From the NCBI GenBank assembly GCA_947652115.1, contig OX393564.1, positions 4,328,354-4,392,353 of the forward strand: a stretch of DNA of 64,000 nucleotides, read 5' to 3'. The position numbers and the translations under genes are program-made. This document shows positions 23,674-35,827 of this stretch, in pieces; position 1 is the stretch's first letter; each line of letters begins with the position of its first letter. Under the pieces are notes generated by a model. It did not search any database and had not been told where the DNA came from. It saw only the letters and a program-made list of their open reading frames with translations. This stretch comes from Blastomussa wellsi. Lineage: Eukaryota; Cnidaria; Anthozoa; Scleractinia; Plerogyridae.

Positions 23674-23853
23674 TAATACTCTCCTCTTGTCACACAATCT
23701 ATATCAATGTGTCCCACAAGTTGCGACTTGTCACCAGTCTTGATCATAACCATCTACCAGCGTCTACCGCGCGTGGCGCGATAACCCAGTTAACTCATTT
23801 AACAGAAGAGTGCGTGACTCCTTACGTCACCACGAACACAACTTCACAGTTTT

Positions 23854-24132
23854 ATTAAAATAAAATCTGTATCAATCAAAATCGAGGTAGTAAAGGTAAC
23901 GTGAGTTACGTCACGCAATGTAAAGTGAATAAGCCGCGTGGGATTTCCTGAAGCGAATGTACGTGTTATTAAATTACGGAACATGCGATATATCGCATAT
24001 TCACCACTAGAACATTCTCAGACATTGTTTCTGTCAGGGTTGAAACCATAGATTAAATCTGCGTTCGTATTGAGGTGTACATATAAAGTATTCATATCGT
24101 AGTTTGTTTGTACTCGTTGTACTCAATAAAAG
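23854..24132 (+). terminator. candidate polyadenylation signals of the WAP-VWC gene
   Basis: AATAAA-containing sites follow the stop codon: AAAATAAAATC near 23,857 and CTCAATAAAAGGG near 24,125. Either would give a 3' UTR of about 200-480 bases. Confidence 0.45.
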
Positions 24133-24191
24133 GGCACAAGCTCTAAATCCTTGTCCGTCTTTCCTCTTCAATATATAGTACTTACTTTTTG

Positions 24192-24473
24192 TGGGAGGCC
24201 CGCTGGCCTAATGGTTAGTGCGCTCGTCTCCGGATCGAGCGGTCTGGGTTCGAGCCCTGGCTGGGGACATTGTGTTGTGTTCTTGGGTAAGACACTTTAC
24301 TCTCACAGGTGTTTCAATGGGTACCGACAAATTTACTGCTGCGGGGTAACCCTGCGAGGGGCGGGGGGGAGTAGTACTCCTAGTCGCTTCATGCTACGGA
24401 AACCGGAGATAAGCGCCGGCCTGATGAGCCACTTAGGCTCGAATGCAGACTTTACCTTTAGTTACCTTTTTGG
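24192..24473 (+). repeat. full-length tRNA-derived SINE
   Basis: It starts GGGAGGCCCGCTGGCCTAATGGTTAG-like (A box: TGGCCTAATGGTTAG), followed by the B box GGTTCGAGCCC at about 24,248-24,258. The body includes TTCTTGGGTAAGACACTTTA, CGCTTCATGCTACGG and CCTGATGAGCCACTTAGGCT. The family recurs at 8,449 (deleted), 10,733 (3' part) and 37,916 (inverted). The ORF across it is a well-known artefact of this repeat, not a gene. Confidence 0.85.
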
Positions 24474-25201
24474 TTTTAATGATTTGTACACCTAGAGAGT
24501 AATGCGTGGTTCGATTCTACATGTTACCAACCCCCCGGGCACACCCCCGGGTATTTTCCATTTTTTCTTATTTAGCGGTCTATTCCCCACCCCTGGGCAC
24601 ACAGAAAAAGACAATTCCCGCCCCCAGGACTCCTCGACGACCACAAGTACGCCATTTTATGTACAAATCGAGATAAAAAATACTGGTTTCTGTAAAAATA
24701 GCAAAAGAAGACGTCTTTCAAGACCTTCACTTTTCTGAAAGCGACCTTCACTTTTCTGAAAGTCCCTCGCTTCTCGCGACCTAGCCACTTGTTTTCGAGA
24801 CCTCGTAGTTGACTTGCATTTGTTGCACGGCTACTCACGAATTTGAACGGTTTTCTAGACTATATAAATTTAATAAAAGAGTACATATATAGTATAAAAA
24901 GAAATCATGAAGACTAGATTTTATAAAGAAAACTGAAGGAGAAAATCTAACCAGTACGTCTCGTCACTTCTTTTCAGAAGAATACGAAAGAAAGGAGGTT
25001 CCAACCAGCGAACAAAACCTTAAAAGCATATTTTAAAAGTCTAAAAAGATTATTCTTCTCTAACCAGACGGCTACAGTTTTACATATTTTCCCTGGAAAT
25101 AGGCAACCTCCTACAGGCCTACGCCTCACCTACAGGCCAACGGGAAATTAAAAAATGCTAATAATAACACCAACTACTTATCTGATTAAAACACTTCTCT
25201 A

Positions 25202-25247
<46 letters not shown>

Positions 25248-27602
25248 CTATCTTGTTCGTTTTTAAAAGTAACAATCGTGCTTATTTCCTAGTATTGGGG
25301 AATAAACACTCCCCAGAAAGGTGGCATTAGTCTTCGGCCATTCCTCTTCCGGCTTCGTGTTTCCTTGAAAATCCTGTAATGACCCAAGAAAACACTACGC
25401 TTAGTAGTCCGTACTGCGCAATCTCCGCCTGCAATGTTTATGCGAGTCTTACACGAAGGAAGTTTTACTGGCCAAAATGAAAATACGGGAAAGCGTACCT
25501 TTTTCTTCATTATTAACACCAGATATCCTTGTAAAACACTAACTGTCGAGGAACTATCGGCTGATAGTTGCCGAGCGGAAATTCCCGAGAAGCGAAGCTT
25601 TTAATGGCTGCGTGCGCAGAAAATTTAGTGGTGAACAATGTAGACAACAGAGTGTGTCTGTCTCGAAACTATCGGTCTGATAGTTGCCCCTCGGAAATGT
25701 GTTGTTCTTAAAACTTGCATATTTTTATAACCTTTTGGGACGAAAGACGTGAAGCAAACGAATTAAAACTAGACGAGAAACCAACTAAATCAAAACCAGA
25801 CAAGAAATGCTCTAAACGTCCGCTTCTTTACAAAAAAAAAAACACGGACGGGCACTATCCATCCGGGTATTTTCTTCGGACGGACACTATGAGCTGATAG
25901 TGTCGCTCCACTCGCGGGCATTATAGCGTCACGTGAGCAACTAACTAAAATAACTAACTAAAAACTACCTAAAATAACTTAAATATCTGCAGTCTTGCTT
26001 TGTTTATCAGCAGTTATTTTTTTCTCAGCATATGTGTGAAAGTCTTCGGATGTACTCAGAATAAGCGCTCTCTCCAAACTCTGGAGAATAAACGGCCTCT
26101 GGCACAGGGTCGATCGATGTTGGACACTCTTGCGCTGGTCTGGGAGCACCATTATAATACTGTAAGGAGACGAATAAAAACACAATTCGGTTAACGTACA
26201 ACAGTAAGGCAAACTTTCATAATTTAACAAGTTTAAAAGTAGTTTGGGATAGGCAATTCTTTCACGAACTCGGACGGTCCGATCCGGAGTCCAGGGAACT
26301 ACCTTAGTATCACTTATTTTCGCACGACTTTAACTTCACGAATTTCGAATGGCAATATTTCGCGGGACATAAATTTCGCGATTTTGACGAATCAGCGTTT
26401 TTCAAGGTAATTAAATTTCGCGAATCAAGTAACTGGTGCTCGGTTTCTAAGCTTCCATTTCTGTATTTTGCGGAGATCGACGCTTCTGAAAAGAATGAAG
26501 CCATACTGTAAAAGTTATGACGTCACAAACAATTTATGACGTCATGGCTTTTTAACTAATGGGAATCTCCACAAATCCATACTACAGATTTTGCATCTGA
26601 ATGCACTCTATCCATTGGCTTTGGTTTCATCTGAAAAAGATGTAAGCTGGGCGAGTTTTAAGCGTTTATGTGTTCTGGTCACGTGACTTTCCAAAAATGG
26701 TCAAAACTGCCAAAAGTGAAAGCAGCCTCCAATAGAACAAGCATGGCAAAGAATTAATCACAGGATTGAAAGCCCAAGATATGATGATTAGAAGTCATCA
26801 TTAGCTTAAGCAATGAAGACGGCGACGAGGAGGATGACGCCTGGCTAAAAATGAATTTATATTTTACGTACGAATCTCACAATGGCCTTGATGTATTCGG
26901 TGCATCCATAGCTTTCAAACATAGCTCTTGTATAAACTATAAGCACGGCGTTTATTTTCAAACAGAAAAACGGAAACTTAGCCGTCAGGTTCACGTTCTC
27001 TAGAGGACTCAGAATTTGGTCATTTCACGTCGTTGTTTTGCAGAGGACGACTACGAAATGTACAAAGATGGACAACGCACGTGCAGGGCTATTGTACTGC
27101 TAATTAAATCTTTTGTTCAGCGACGTTCTCGTTGACGTCATCGTCGTGGTTTGCTTAAGCTCCCTATTGTTTTGTAGTTAGGGTTCTCTTCCCTTAAGTC
27201 TCGCGAAAATAAGCGATAATGAGGTAACCATTAGGACGTTAAGCCTCCCACAAGTGGTCACAAGAACGTCAAGTGTAGAAAGTCATTTAAAGTTGCTATC
27301 CGGCAAACTAGGAAAGTGTCCAAAATTAATGACACGCATTGTATAAACGATACGGAGTAAAACGCACAAATATTATGCTGTGAGACGTAGGTTGGTCACT
27401 GTCAACTATTTGATATTGTATTACTATTTATAACATTCGGCAAATTACGCAGTTTAAACAGCGGTGACAAGAGTGGTTGTCTAAGCTGAGTTTAAACTTA
27501 TTTATTAGCCTTTCACTTTATGTTTGTTTCCGTCGTGCGTTCTGTAAAAAAATATTAAAAATGCAGAAGCTTCGAACAATCATCGCTTTGTCTGAAAATT
27601 CG
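24474..27602. other. intergenic with minor repeats
   Basis: Contains an (ATT)n tract at 25,203-25,245 and three stem-loops of one family near 25,552, 25,667 and 25,884. A stretch rich in TTTCGCGAAT-like words lies at 26,310-26,500. Near 26,270 a short GACGGTCCGATCCGGAGTCC word matches the B-box side of the SINE. No gene is supported. Confidence 0.5.
25203..25245. repeat. (ATT)n microsatellite
   Basis: About 14 uninterrupted ATT units. Confidence 0.95.
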
Positions 27603-28038
27603 TTAAAGTGCACCTAACCCCAATATATTTTTTTCGCTAGAATAAACCTTTGCACCAATTTGAAACGCATTGCACCTTTTTACCAAATTGTGACTATTTA
27701 TAGCATTCAAAAGTTACGATAAACTGTGCATCATTTGTTCCACGAGGGGGCGTGGGGGCGTGGGTCTATTCCCGATTTGACGTCACAAACTGATTTGCAT
27801 GCATGTTTACAAAGACTTGATGCGATGCAAATCATTTTGTGACGTCAAATCAGGAATAGACCCACGCCCTTTCTGACTCCGTCTTGGAACAAATGATGCA
27901 CAGTTTTTCATAACGTTTGAATGCTATAAATAGCAAGAAATTGGTAAAAAGGAGAAACGAAAGGTGCAATGCGTTTCAAACTGGCGCCAAGGTATATTTT
28001 AGCAAAAAAAAAATATTTTAGGGTTAGGTGTTCTTTAA
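27603..28038. mobile_element. 436-bp foldback MITE with TTAA flanks
   Basis: The two halves are long imperfect inverted copies. TTAAAGTGCACCTAACCC at the left pairs with GGGTTAGGTGTTCTTTAA at the right. Inner blocks (GTGACGTCAAATC, ATAGACCCACGCCC, GAACAAATGATGCACAGTTT, TGCAATGCGTTTCAAA) appear in both orientations. TTAA at both ends suggests a piggyBac- or Kolobok-like origin. It lies just downstream of the NLR gene. Confidence 0.82.
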
Positions 28039-28062
28039 GCCCTGGCATTGAAATTAAAATTC

Positions 28063-31000
28063 CTAAAATACTAGGCACGTAGTCCTGACAAAATAAATAA
28101 CAACTAAACCCAACAAAACAACAGCATGCATGCGCAGCAACAACATAAAACTTACATGGTAACTGGTCGTAAGAGTGTTTCCCCGCTTTGCATTAGTGAC
28201 ATCATCAATTTCTCTGCGTGTCATCAAAACACGTTCAAGGTTCAATGTCACTAACTCTGGGAGGTTACTGATATGTTGCAGAAGAACACTGACTCCGCTA
28301 CCAAGTGGATTACTTTGAAGGTCGAGAAACGTCCGCTTTGATACATCTGCCTGCTCAAGTGCTTGGGCCAGAGCTGAAGCTTCCTGCTCGCCCACGTTTG
28401 TTACTCGCAGATTCAGCAGCGTCAGATGTGGCACAGATTTCAAATGCCTAGCCAGCTCAGTGATCGCACTGCCAAGGGAGTTAAACGATATATCAAGGCT
28501 CGTTAACTGCGGCAAGTGATACAATGACCTGGAAAGTGACACGCACTGTTCTTCGGTCATTCCAACTCTGGACAATCTTAATTTGTCCAACCGCGGTATA
28601 TGGTGAAGACTCTTAACCAGATAGCTTACACCAAGATCATACAAGGGACAATTTGACAAGTCGAGCTCCTGTAAATTAGGAGCCCTATTAAGAGACGCAG
28701 CGATAACACGGACACTTTCAGCCGTCATATTTAGAGAACCCATGTTTAATCCGCAAAGAGCATCAGTCATGCTAATACAGGAGACCATTTTCTTTACACC
28801 GTTAGGGCTAAATAAACTTGACATATCCGAAAAGATTCTAATGCGCTGTGGAGATTCAACAGCCGATAATACGTCACCAACAACAGCTAAATCATCATTA
28901 CTTTTTGCATGAATGAATGAATTAAAATGAATGGAAACTTCCCCAACCAATGAAAGACAATTCCAGGCCTTCCAGGGTGTCCAGGTTGAGGCCAAAACTG
29001 AAAGCTCCTTCAGCATTCTAAGATAAGCCAGGGAATACTTCCAGGAAATGATTGTAAAGTACAGGTAGACTCCTTCTCCTTCGTTCTTCAAAAAGAAATG
29101 TTCTGGTTCTAATTCAGAGATAATGTACTTTTGAACGAATTTTGAGGCCTCAAGTCTGCGGCCGGAACAAGTGACAACAGATGCCTTCAAATCGTCCATT
29201 ATAGAAAAAGGTAGGTTCTCGCCCTCAAAAAATACGTAGCTTGGTGGATGAGCAGAGCTGAGTAAATGTACATCGGCGACTCTACGGATGTTGCGGTAAT
29301 TTACTGACACAACGCCACCAACACAAGATAGAAACAGAGGGTACACAACTGCGTTGGTTTCCGACGGGCAAGAAAGTAAACACTCTAAACTGAGATCACG
29401 AAACAGCCTTTGTATGTCTGACAGAAAAGGCGCCCCAGTAAAGCAACAATGTGTGATTCCCTCCTTGTCTCCTACGAACATCAAAAGGCTAAAAACTGCA
29501 CTGGCACCTTCCACCGACCACTCGCACATGAATTTCAGAATCTGTTTCAGCTGTAAAACTTTTACTAATGAATCCACCCTTGCAAAACAGTCCACCTTCC
29601 CTTCCTTCAACCCAGCTTCGTTCATTATGTACCACGCAGCCAAGAACTCCTGAACCGACTTGTGAAGAAAAAAGATGCTCTTGTTAGAATCCGCACTTGA
29701 AAGTTTCGAGATTTGAAAAAGACCTGAACGAATCATTTTGCCAGTAAGGACACTGTTCTGTGCGCTTACATCTTTGAGATCAACATAAAGAGTGTTTCGC
29801 AAAAGGGCGTCGAGGGCCAACTTCCCAATTGAGGAAAGCTCTTCTCTGTAACCATCAAGAATGTCACTGGTTTCTATGCTATGCAACAGACTATCTTCAG
29901 GTTCTTTAATGCTCATGTGACAGAGCAAGGTCTCAACAAATCGTTCATGCAGCTTTAGTGTAGATGCTGGCAATTCTTTGCGATGCCTGTTATTCCAAAT
30001 TAAACACAACATCAAAAGAAGAAGAGGTATCTCCGCAATGTCCCAGAGCTTTACTGTGGTTAAGTACTTGTCAAATTCTTCAATTTCCTTTTGATCGGTG
30101 ATAAACTTGCTAGCAAACTCGTTAACTTGCCCTTTACTATTAAATCCTTTGATCTCGCATTGTACGTGACTAGACTTGATTAACTCTTCACCTTCCATTT
30201 GTCTTGTGGTGATGACAACATGACAATCTCTGAGTTGGTTACCTTCCCATATCTCATGAATGGGGGAGGAACTTTCTGCACTGTATTCATCATAGCCATC
30301 CAAAACGAGTAACACTTTGTCTTGGTTCTGAAGAACATACTCATTCAGGCTTTCAATAGAAATTGAACCATCGGTAGCAAGTATTTTGGAAGCCTTCAAA
30401 ATTGCCGGCAAATCTTGGATACCACAAACATCTCGCAATTTGATGAAAAGCAAAAGGTCGAACCCTTTTAAAGTTTCATTCTTCTTGTTTGACCAGTCAA
30501 AGGCAATTTTTTGCGAAAAGGTCGATTTGCCAATACCAGGTCTTCCATAGACAAGCATTCTTTTAGGGTTGACAAAGCGCTTGTGTCCGTTGAACATTTC
30601 AGTGTAGTGTTCAAGTTCCCTTTGTGTTTTTCCACTGGGTTTTCTCTCATCCCTTAGCCACGATAACTTGGTGTAAATTTCCTCAATACCAACGGTGTTG
30701 TCTCGGTCCCAAGGAGTGATCTTTACCTGACTCATGGTGTTATAATGTGTGCATAGCTGAGATTGGCACTCCTTAAGGTCTAGCGAACCTGTGCGTAAAC
30801 ATGGGGCATTAGTGTATGAAAATGGATGCCTGGCATTAGCTCATAAAACTGGATGCCTGATTTTAGTTCATGAAATGGATGCCCGACGAATGCATTGCCC
30901 AGCAGCTTTTGTTTGAGTCCAACTCCCTTAAAAAACCTTAAAAGTACAAAGAGAGTGAATAATAAAGACACAAAATTACTGCTTGACAACTTTCAAGACT

Positions 31001-31948
31001 TCATGAACAGGTTTCACAGCACGGTAACGCTGATAGTGGCACATGGAAGAACTGCTCAATAGTATGAATGATACAAGTCTTTCGATAACAAAACAAGACG
31101 TTTAAGCTGCACAGAACGGTTTGGCTCTAGAAAAAAACCGTTTCAGTTCAAAGGCACTGGGAGATGTGTGGGTTAGATAAGGAAAACTTTTTGTAACTCT
31201 TCGTATAGTTATGTAATGATTTATCTGGTCTCCCTTCATACTCACCAATGACTTTTGTCTTTCCGTCAGGGTTAACCATTGATTTTTGAAATCCATCTAA
31301 TTTCCGACTGATTTCTTGTGCCACCTCGTCTAACTTGTCCTTGAAGTTGTCCTCATCTTTTTTCCAGTGTTTCAGAAGTTCCTGATAATGTTCCTCTACG
31401 TGAGGGTCCATGCAGTCATCTTTGAGATCGTCAATAGCGGCTTCATAACTCGCCCCTCCCAGTCTCACCAACGTGGCCCGGATGTCAGTCCAGTGGCTTT
31501 CAAAATTTGTATCACCAACCGAAGCTTGGCTGGCGTGACTGAAAACTGTATTTCTGAAGAACTTCACTCGAGCGATGTCAGCCTCGGGAGTTACATCTGC
31601 TGCAGCAGGGAGATCATCCCAGCCAGTCACAGGAGGAATCAAGTTACAAATATTCCTGAGTAGCACCATGAGTAGGGTGATGTCAAAGTCTCTTGATGAA
31701 ACAGATGACTTTATGGCAGGATACAGTTTGCCCCATTGCGTAGGATTCAGAATTCTTTTCCTTTGAAGGGACTGTAACACAGCATGCACTGCAGGTCTTG
31801 ACAAAATTGCATGAAGGTGTGCTGGCGGGTGTATTTTGTCAAATGTGTCCCTCAGGGCCTGTGAACCCACGTCCACCAGAAGGCGACACAGCCTGGCGTA
31901 ATTAGCTGTTTCTTTGGTGGAAGGAAATTTTGGTACTGCAGAAGCCAT
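28063..31948 (-). CDS. NLR receptor: DZIP3-like HEPN, NACHT ATPase, leucine-rich repeats
   Basis: Exon 1 is 31246-31948 (ATG at 31,948; donor GTGAGT). Exon 2 starts at 30779 and is open to 28,063. The phases join (G|AC) with no stop. Residues 1-234 match the DZIP3-like HEPN domain common in cnidarian NLRs, with RNTVFSH at 132-138, the HEPN R-x(4-6)-H motif. The NACHT domain has Walker A GRPGIGKS at 313-320 and Walker B LLVLDGYDEY at 391-400. Four to five LRRs lie at about 935-1,095 (NLQELDLSNCPL and similar). A consensus donor GTAAGT at 28,150-28,155 would end exon 2 at 28,156 after 1,109 codons in phase 0, implying an unseen last exon; otherwise 30 more residues are read to the stop at 28,063. 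NLRs sense intracellular danger or microbes and oligomerise through NACHT. Ligand unknown. Confidence 0.88.
30804..30892. repeat. short tandem repeat in the NLR intron
   Basis: Three imperfect units of about 28-31 bp built on GGCATTAG(T/C)(G/T)(T/C)AT(G/A)AAA(A/C)TGGATGCC, inside intron 1 of the NLR gene. Confidence 0.6.
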
Positions 31949-32387
31949 GATCTGAGCCTTTCCTAAATATAACAATAATAACACTCAAGAATTTATAGTG
32001 TTTTTTATTTGACGTCATCGCAGTCATATTGGTATCCCAAGACAAAAAAAATCGGCAGCCATGTTGGTGCCCCAAACCAAACCTCCGGGAATTGAGCTCC
32101 AATTTTACGCAAATATTGTCTTTTGTCCAAAATGTGTGTTAAGTACCATTATTCACATGTACTTTTCTTCTAATTCCTTGTTTTTTTATTACTAGTACAT
32201 GTTTTTTCGACAATGTGTCAGTAAAGGCTGTAATGTTCAAAGTTTTCAACAAAGTGTGAAAAAATGGTTTGTAAGCGTCAGGTAGAAGTTTTTGACCTGC
32301 AGATGAGAATCACGCCTATATTGAAACTATGCATGAGAAATGACAGGTATACAGTTCACGACTACAGATGTTCGTTTAGCTTGTTAT
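31949..32387. other. upstream region of the NLR gene
   Basis: Presumed 5' UTR and promoter of the minus-strand NLR. No clear TATA box or other element stands out. Confidence 0.4.
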
Positions 32388-33188
32388 GTAATAGGGACCT
32401 TTAGCAATGATGACGAGGACGTGGACGAAGACTTGTATGGTCGATTAAGCCCTGGGACGAGACAGTCGTCCACGGCAGGAGACAAACACTTTAGCAGACC
32501 GGTAGCGTGGACGAGTTTCGTGCTGTGGAAGTCAATAGCGAAAGTATCTTTTAGATAGTTTCGTGGGCTGCTAAAACTTCTCTACGCCGATAACGATATG
32601 TGAGAAGTACGCGTGTCAGAACAAAGCTAACTTTATCGTCGTTTGCATAAACCACAACTTAAACGAATAGTTTGTATTTTTAAAGCCGGGAAATCTTTCA
32701 AATTTAAAAATGAAGTCAAGATTGAATTGCAAAAATTACAATGTAATGCAGTTGACAGAATGTGATTTATATCTTATAAGGTTACATACGTATCCCGGTG
32801 CAATTTTATCGCCACAATTCGCCGGCATTCCTCCACACGCAGTGCGACCACAAATGCACAAATCATAAGCTTACTTGTAATCTCTGCCTGGAGATCTGTT
32901 TTTACCTGGCGGTCCTTTCAAATATGTTATGGACGCTATCTTATTCACTGACGAGCCATTTCGAGTGAAGAAGCCTGCGTAAAAATGCAAAAACTCCACC
33001 AAACTGAACATACCCGCGTTTCGACTCGTTCACTACAAGACGGCAAATGGCGGCAAATGACGTCCTGAACGAGGTGTGGACGACGAGTCGTTCTCCCCGG
33101 GGCATGCGTGATAGCGTCGAGTCTCGTATTTCCAACTTCCGGTCCTTCACGTTCACGTCGCCGTCATCATTGCTAAAGGTCCGTAATA
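32388..33188. mobile_element. 789-bp non-autonomous TIR transposon with 6-bp target duplication
   Basis: The element is 32,394-33,182. The left end GGGACCTTTAGCAATGATGACG is inverted at the right as CGTCATCATTGCTAAAGGTCC, about 35 bp with few mismatches (GACGTG and ACG continue the match). GTAATA flanks it on both sides (32,388-32,393 and 33,183-33,188). Inside, no transposase is recognisable. Confidence 0.85.
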
Positions 33189-34116
33189 TTTATTTTTTTG
33201 TTGTTGTTATCTTAGACGGTGGTCGCCCCTTTGCAAGACTGAAACACGAAAGGTCCGCCCCAATGCATTTAATGGCGAAGGAAAGATTGCGTGACAAGCA
33301 CAAAGTACGTCTATGTCGAATGGTAGAGGCAGTCAGCTCGAGGATTGTTTGCTTGAATTAATTTTTTCCTTGAAATATTGATATTTGGCGTTCTGACGAA
33401 TATCTGCAGTTTTGGATAACGCACAGTCCTAAAACTTGGAGAAATTACGTCTTTTTTATCTCCTATAACATCTCTTTTTTTCTTGACTTCATGGACTGAA
33501 TGTTGTCCGATCTATTTCTTGTTGTTGCGTGACAGTAAAAACGATCTGTTGCTCACAGTGAACACGACACGACAATATCAGTATCACGCATGCCCTTCAG
33601 CTTTCTTTCTATCGCTGAAATTTATTCGCAAAATGGCTAACAGTCAGCAATGTACGTGAAACTGGCTTGCTGCGAGATTATCAGGAAATGGGAGATCGCT
33701 TTAGTGCAGTGAAAACTTGGGAATCTTTACTCCGATAAATCCATAAAGACCCAAGAAAAGGAACAGTACATTAACCGCGTACGACACCGACCATTTCATC
33801 AAGTGTTAAATCAGTGAGTAATACATCTACATACCTTGCTGACGGGAGTTTAGAAATGTCTTTAAAACCTTACCATCACAACTGAACAACACAAACGCTC
33901 AAAGATCTGAGAGAGAGAAAAAACATTCAGTCGTTTAAAGCGTCCATGTCTTCGATGGTCGGCTGAACATTTCTGTCACATGAAAGACAGCTATACTAGT
34001 ACCCAGTCGCCCGCAATTGCGCTACCCACTGTCAGTGCCCAACCTTGGGAAGAATAATACAGAGGGAAAACTGAAAACCCTCTAAATCGCTATAATTTGG
34101 CCCAGAAACCTCAAAG
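33189..34116. other. intergenic, nothing recognised
   Basis: No gene signal. The words GATTATCAGGAAATGGGAGATCGCTTT occur at about 33,676 and again at about 34,591, a small direct repeat about 915 bp apart. Confidence 0.45.
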
Positions 34117-34234
34117 TAGCCTGCAAAGCGGGCGGTTTTGTGGGGGAATCGAATGCTTCGAAAACAGCGATCACAATGGCGGACGGTCTTTCGTGATCGC
34201 TTTCCCCCACAAAAACCGCCTGCTTTGCAGGCTA
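34117..34234. repeat. 118-bp foldback element
   Basis: TAGCCTGCAAAGCGGGCGGT at the left is inverted at the right as ACCGCCTGCTTTGCAGGCTA; GTGGGGGAATCG and CGCTTTCCCCCAC extend the arms to about 35 bp. It could fold into a single long hairpin. Confidence 0.82.
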
Positions 34235-34847
34235 TAGACAAAGAAAGACACGAAGGAAGCGATGTCAGCTATTTTTATTTAAATCATTAATTTTAATATT
34301 TTTTTTAAATCTAACCGTTTTCGCATACAAACCCTTATATTTCCACTGTTACGCATTGCACTGAACAATCGAATATCGAGCTTGGGCTACCTGTGGGCTT
34401 CCGCCTACAAAAAACTTGTGGCTCCCTGGAAGCTAAACCGACCTAACGTTTGCACTCCTCTTTGCAGTACGTGAAGTAACTGGTTCTAATGAAAAAATTG
34501 CTTTTTACTATCCCATGCCTCTTAGAAAACTTACATCTTTGAGTGGACACGAAAGCTTAACACGAAACTTTAAAGATTTTTGAAGGTGCGGGATTATCAG
34601 GAAATGGGAGATCGCTTTGTGACAAAACGCCAAAATTGTTAGCTTTTGAGGTATCTTTCAGAGTTGTTGCGCCACGCCCAGATTGGTTTCCTTGAAGGAT
34701 TAAATTCAATTTCTCCGGCGAACAATCTGCAATCCCGTCCCTTTCATATCTGCGGATTCACGAAGATACTTTCAGCAACGCAGGCTATTAAATATAGCAC
34801 TCGAGCGATAAATCTTTCGGGCAACGCAGTCTAGGTGGAGCCAATAG

Positions 34848-35000
34848 GCCATTTCCGAGTTTTCTTTTGCCTCGGTGTCAAAGCGAGCCTCAGTACAAAA
34901 CTCTTCATATGAAAATGTTTTCGACATGCAAGTTCATTTTCATGCGAATGGTTTCGCACTTACTCGTTGGGTAGCGAATTTACTCGTTTTGAAGCAGAGG
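34848..35000. repeat. dispersed repeat family member, copy 1
   Basis: Shares GGCCATTTCCGAG, TTTTGCCTCGGTGTCAAAGC, ATTTTCATGCGAATGGTTTCGCA-type blocks with copies at 41,047-41,222 and 52,432-52,563. Blocks occur in both orientations, so the ancestor was foldback-like. Confidence 0.6.
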
Positions 35001-35827
35001 GAAAAGAAACTCGGAAATGTTCCAAAACTCACTTTTTACGTCAATGGTCAACATGAAATTGCCTGGAAAACGGGTGCTCAAAAACATATGGAAGAAACAA
35101 CGTAACAAGCTCCGACATTCGTCGTTATAAGTTTATTGTCACGTCACTATCAATAATCACTCTTGATACTTACAAATAAGTTACACGTGCTAGACCTTGA
35201 GGAAGCAAGGTTGCAAATAAATATGCACGTTTATAAAAATAAAAAGAAAACTATTTTTAAACGTAAAAAGCTTTCAAATGTTTGAATAAAAATCAGTTTC
35301 CTTTCAGCAACCCTTCATTTCAGTTTCACCTACAGGTGCGCCGTTATTTGGTCCATCACGCCAGTGTTGCGTGACCTCAACAACTGAAAAGGAGGGTGAA
35401 AATCACAGACCATACATGGCATGGAAGTCGCATGTAAATATATTAGATATTCATCTACGTAGCTTCAATTTTAAAATCGTTTCTCATTCTATTTAACATC
35501 TACTTAGGTACGGATCAAATCGGTGGCATAAAAGAACAAAATATTTAAATTAAAAGAGAAAAAAAGAAAAACAACACCTTTCAGTCTAAAAGTTAAAAAA
35601 ATCCGTAAAATGTATGACTTTCTAAAACGAAATAGAAGTATTGGCGTTTTCATTCACTACCTGCCACGCAAAGATTCTTTGAAGTTCGCAAGCTTTGTAT
35701 CTTCCGTCCTAGTTCAACAGTCACACTGGAAACGCAACTAAAATATTTCCTTAACAAATAATAAGCTTTAAATCCCTAAAAAGCCCAAAATAAAATGGAA
35801 AAATATATAAAATTAAAAGTAAACTGT
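35001..35827. other. 3' flank of rootletin, probable 3' UTR
   Basis: AT-rich. On the minus strand an AATAAA lies at about 35,132 (plus-strand TTTATT), a possible polyadenylation signal about 690 bases after the rootletin stop; nearer candidates are not clear. Confidence 0.4.

Noticed and set aside
23274..23697. minus-strand ORFs opposite the acidic exon
   Set aside because: Ser/Phe-rich shadows of the acidic tail; the plus-strand model has matching splice phases.
24151..24495. 114-aa plus-strand ORF
   Set aside because: It is the translation of the SINE at 24,192, a known artefact, not a gene.
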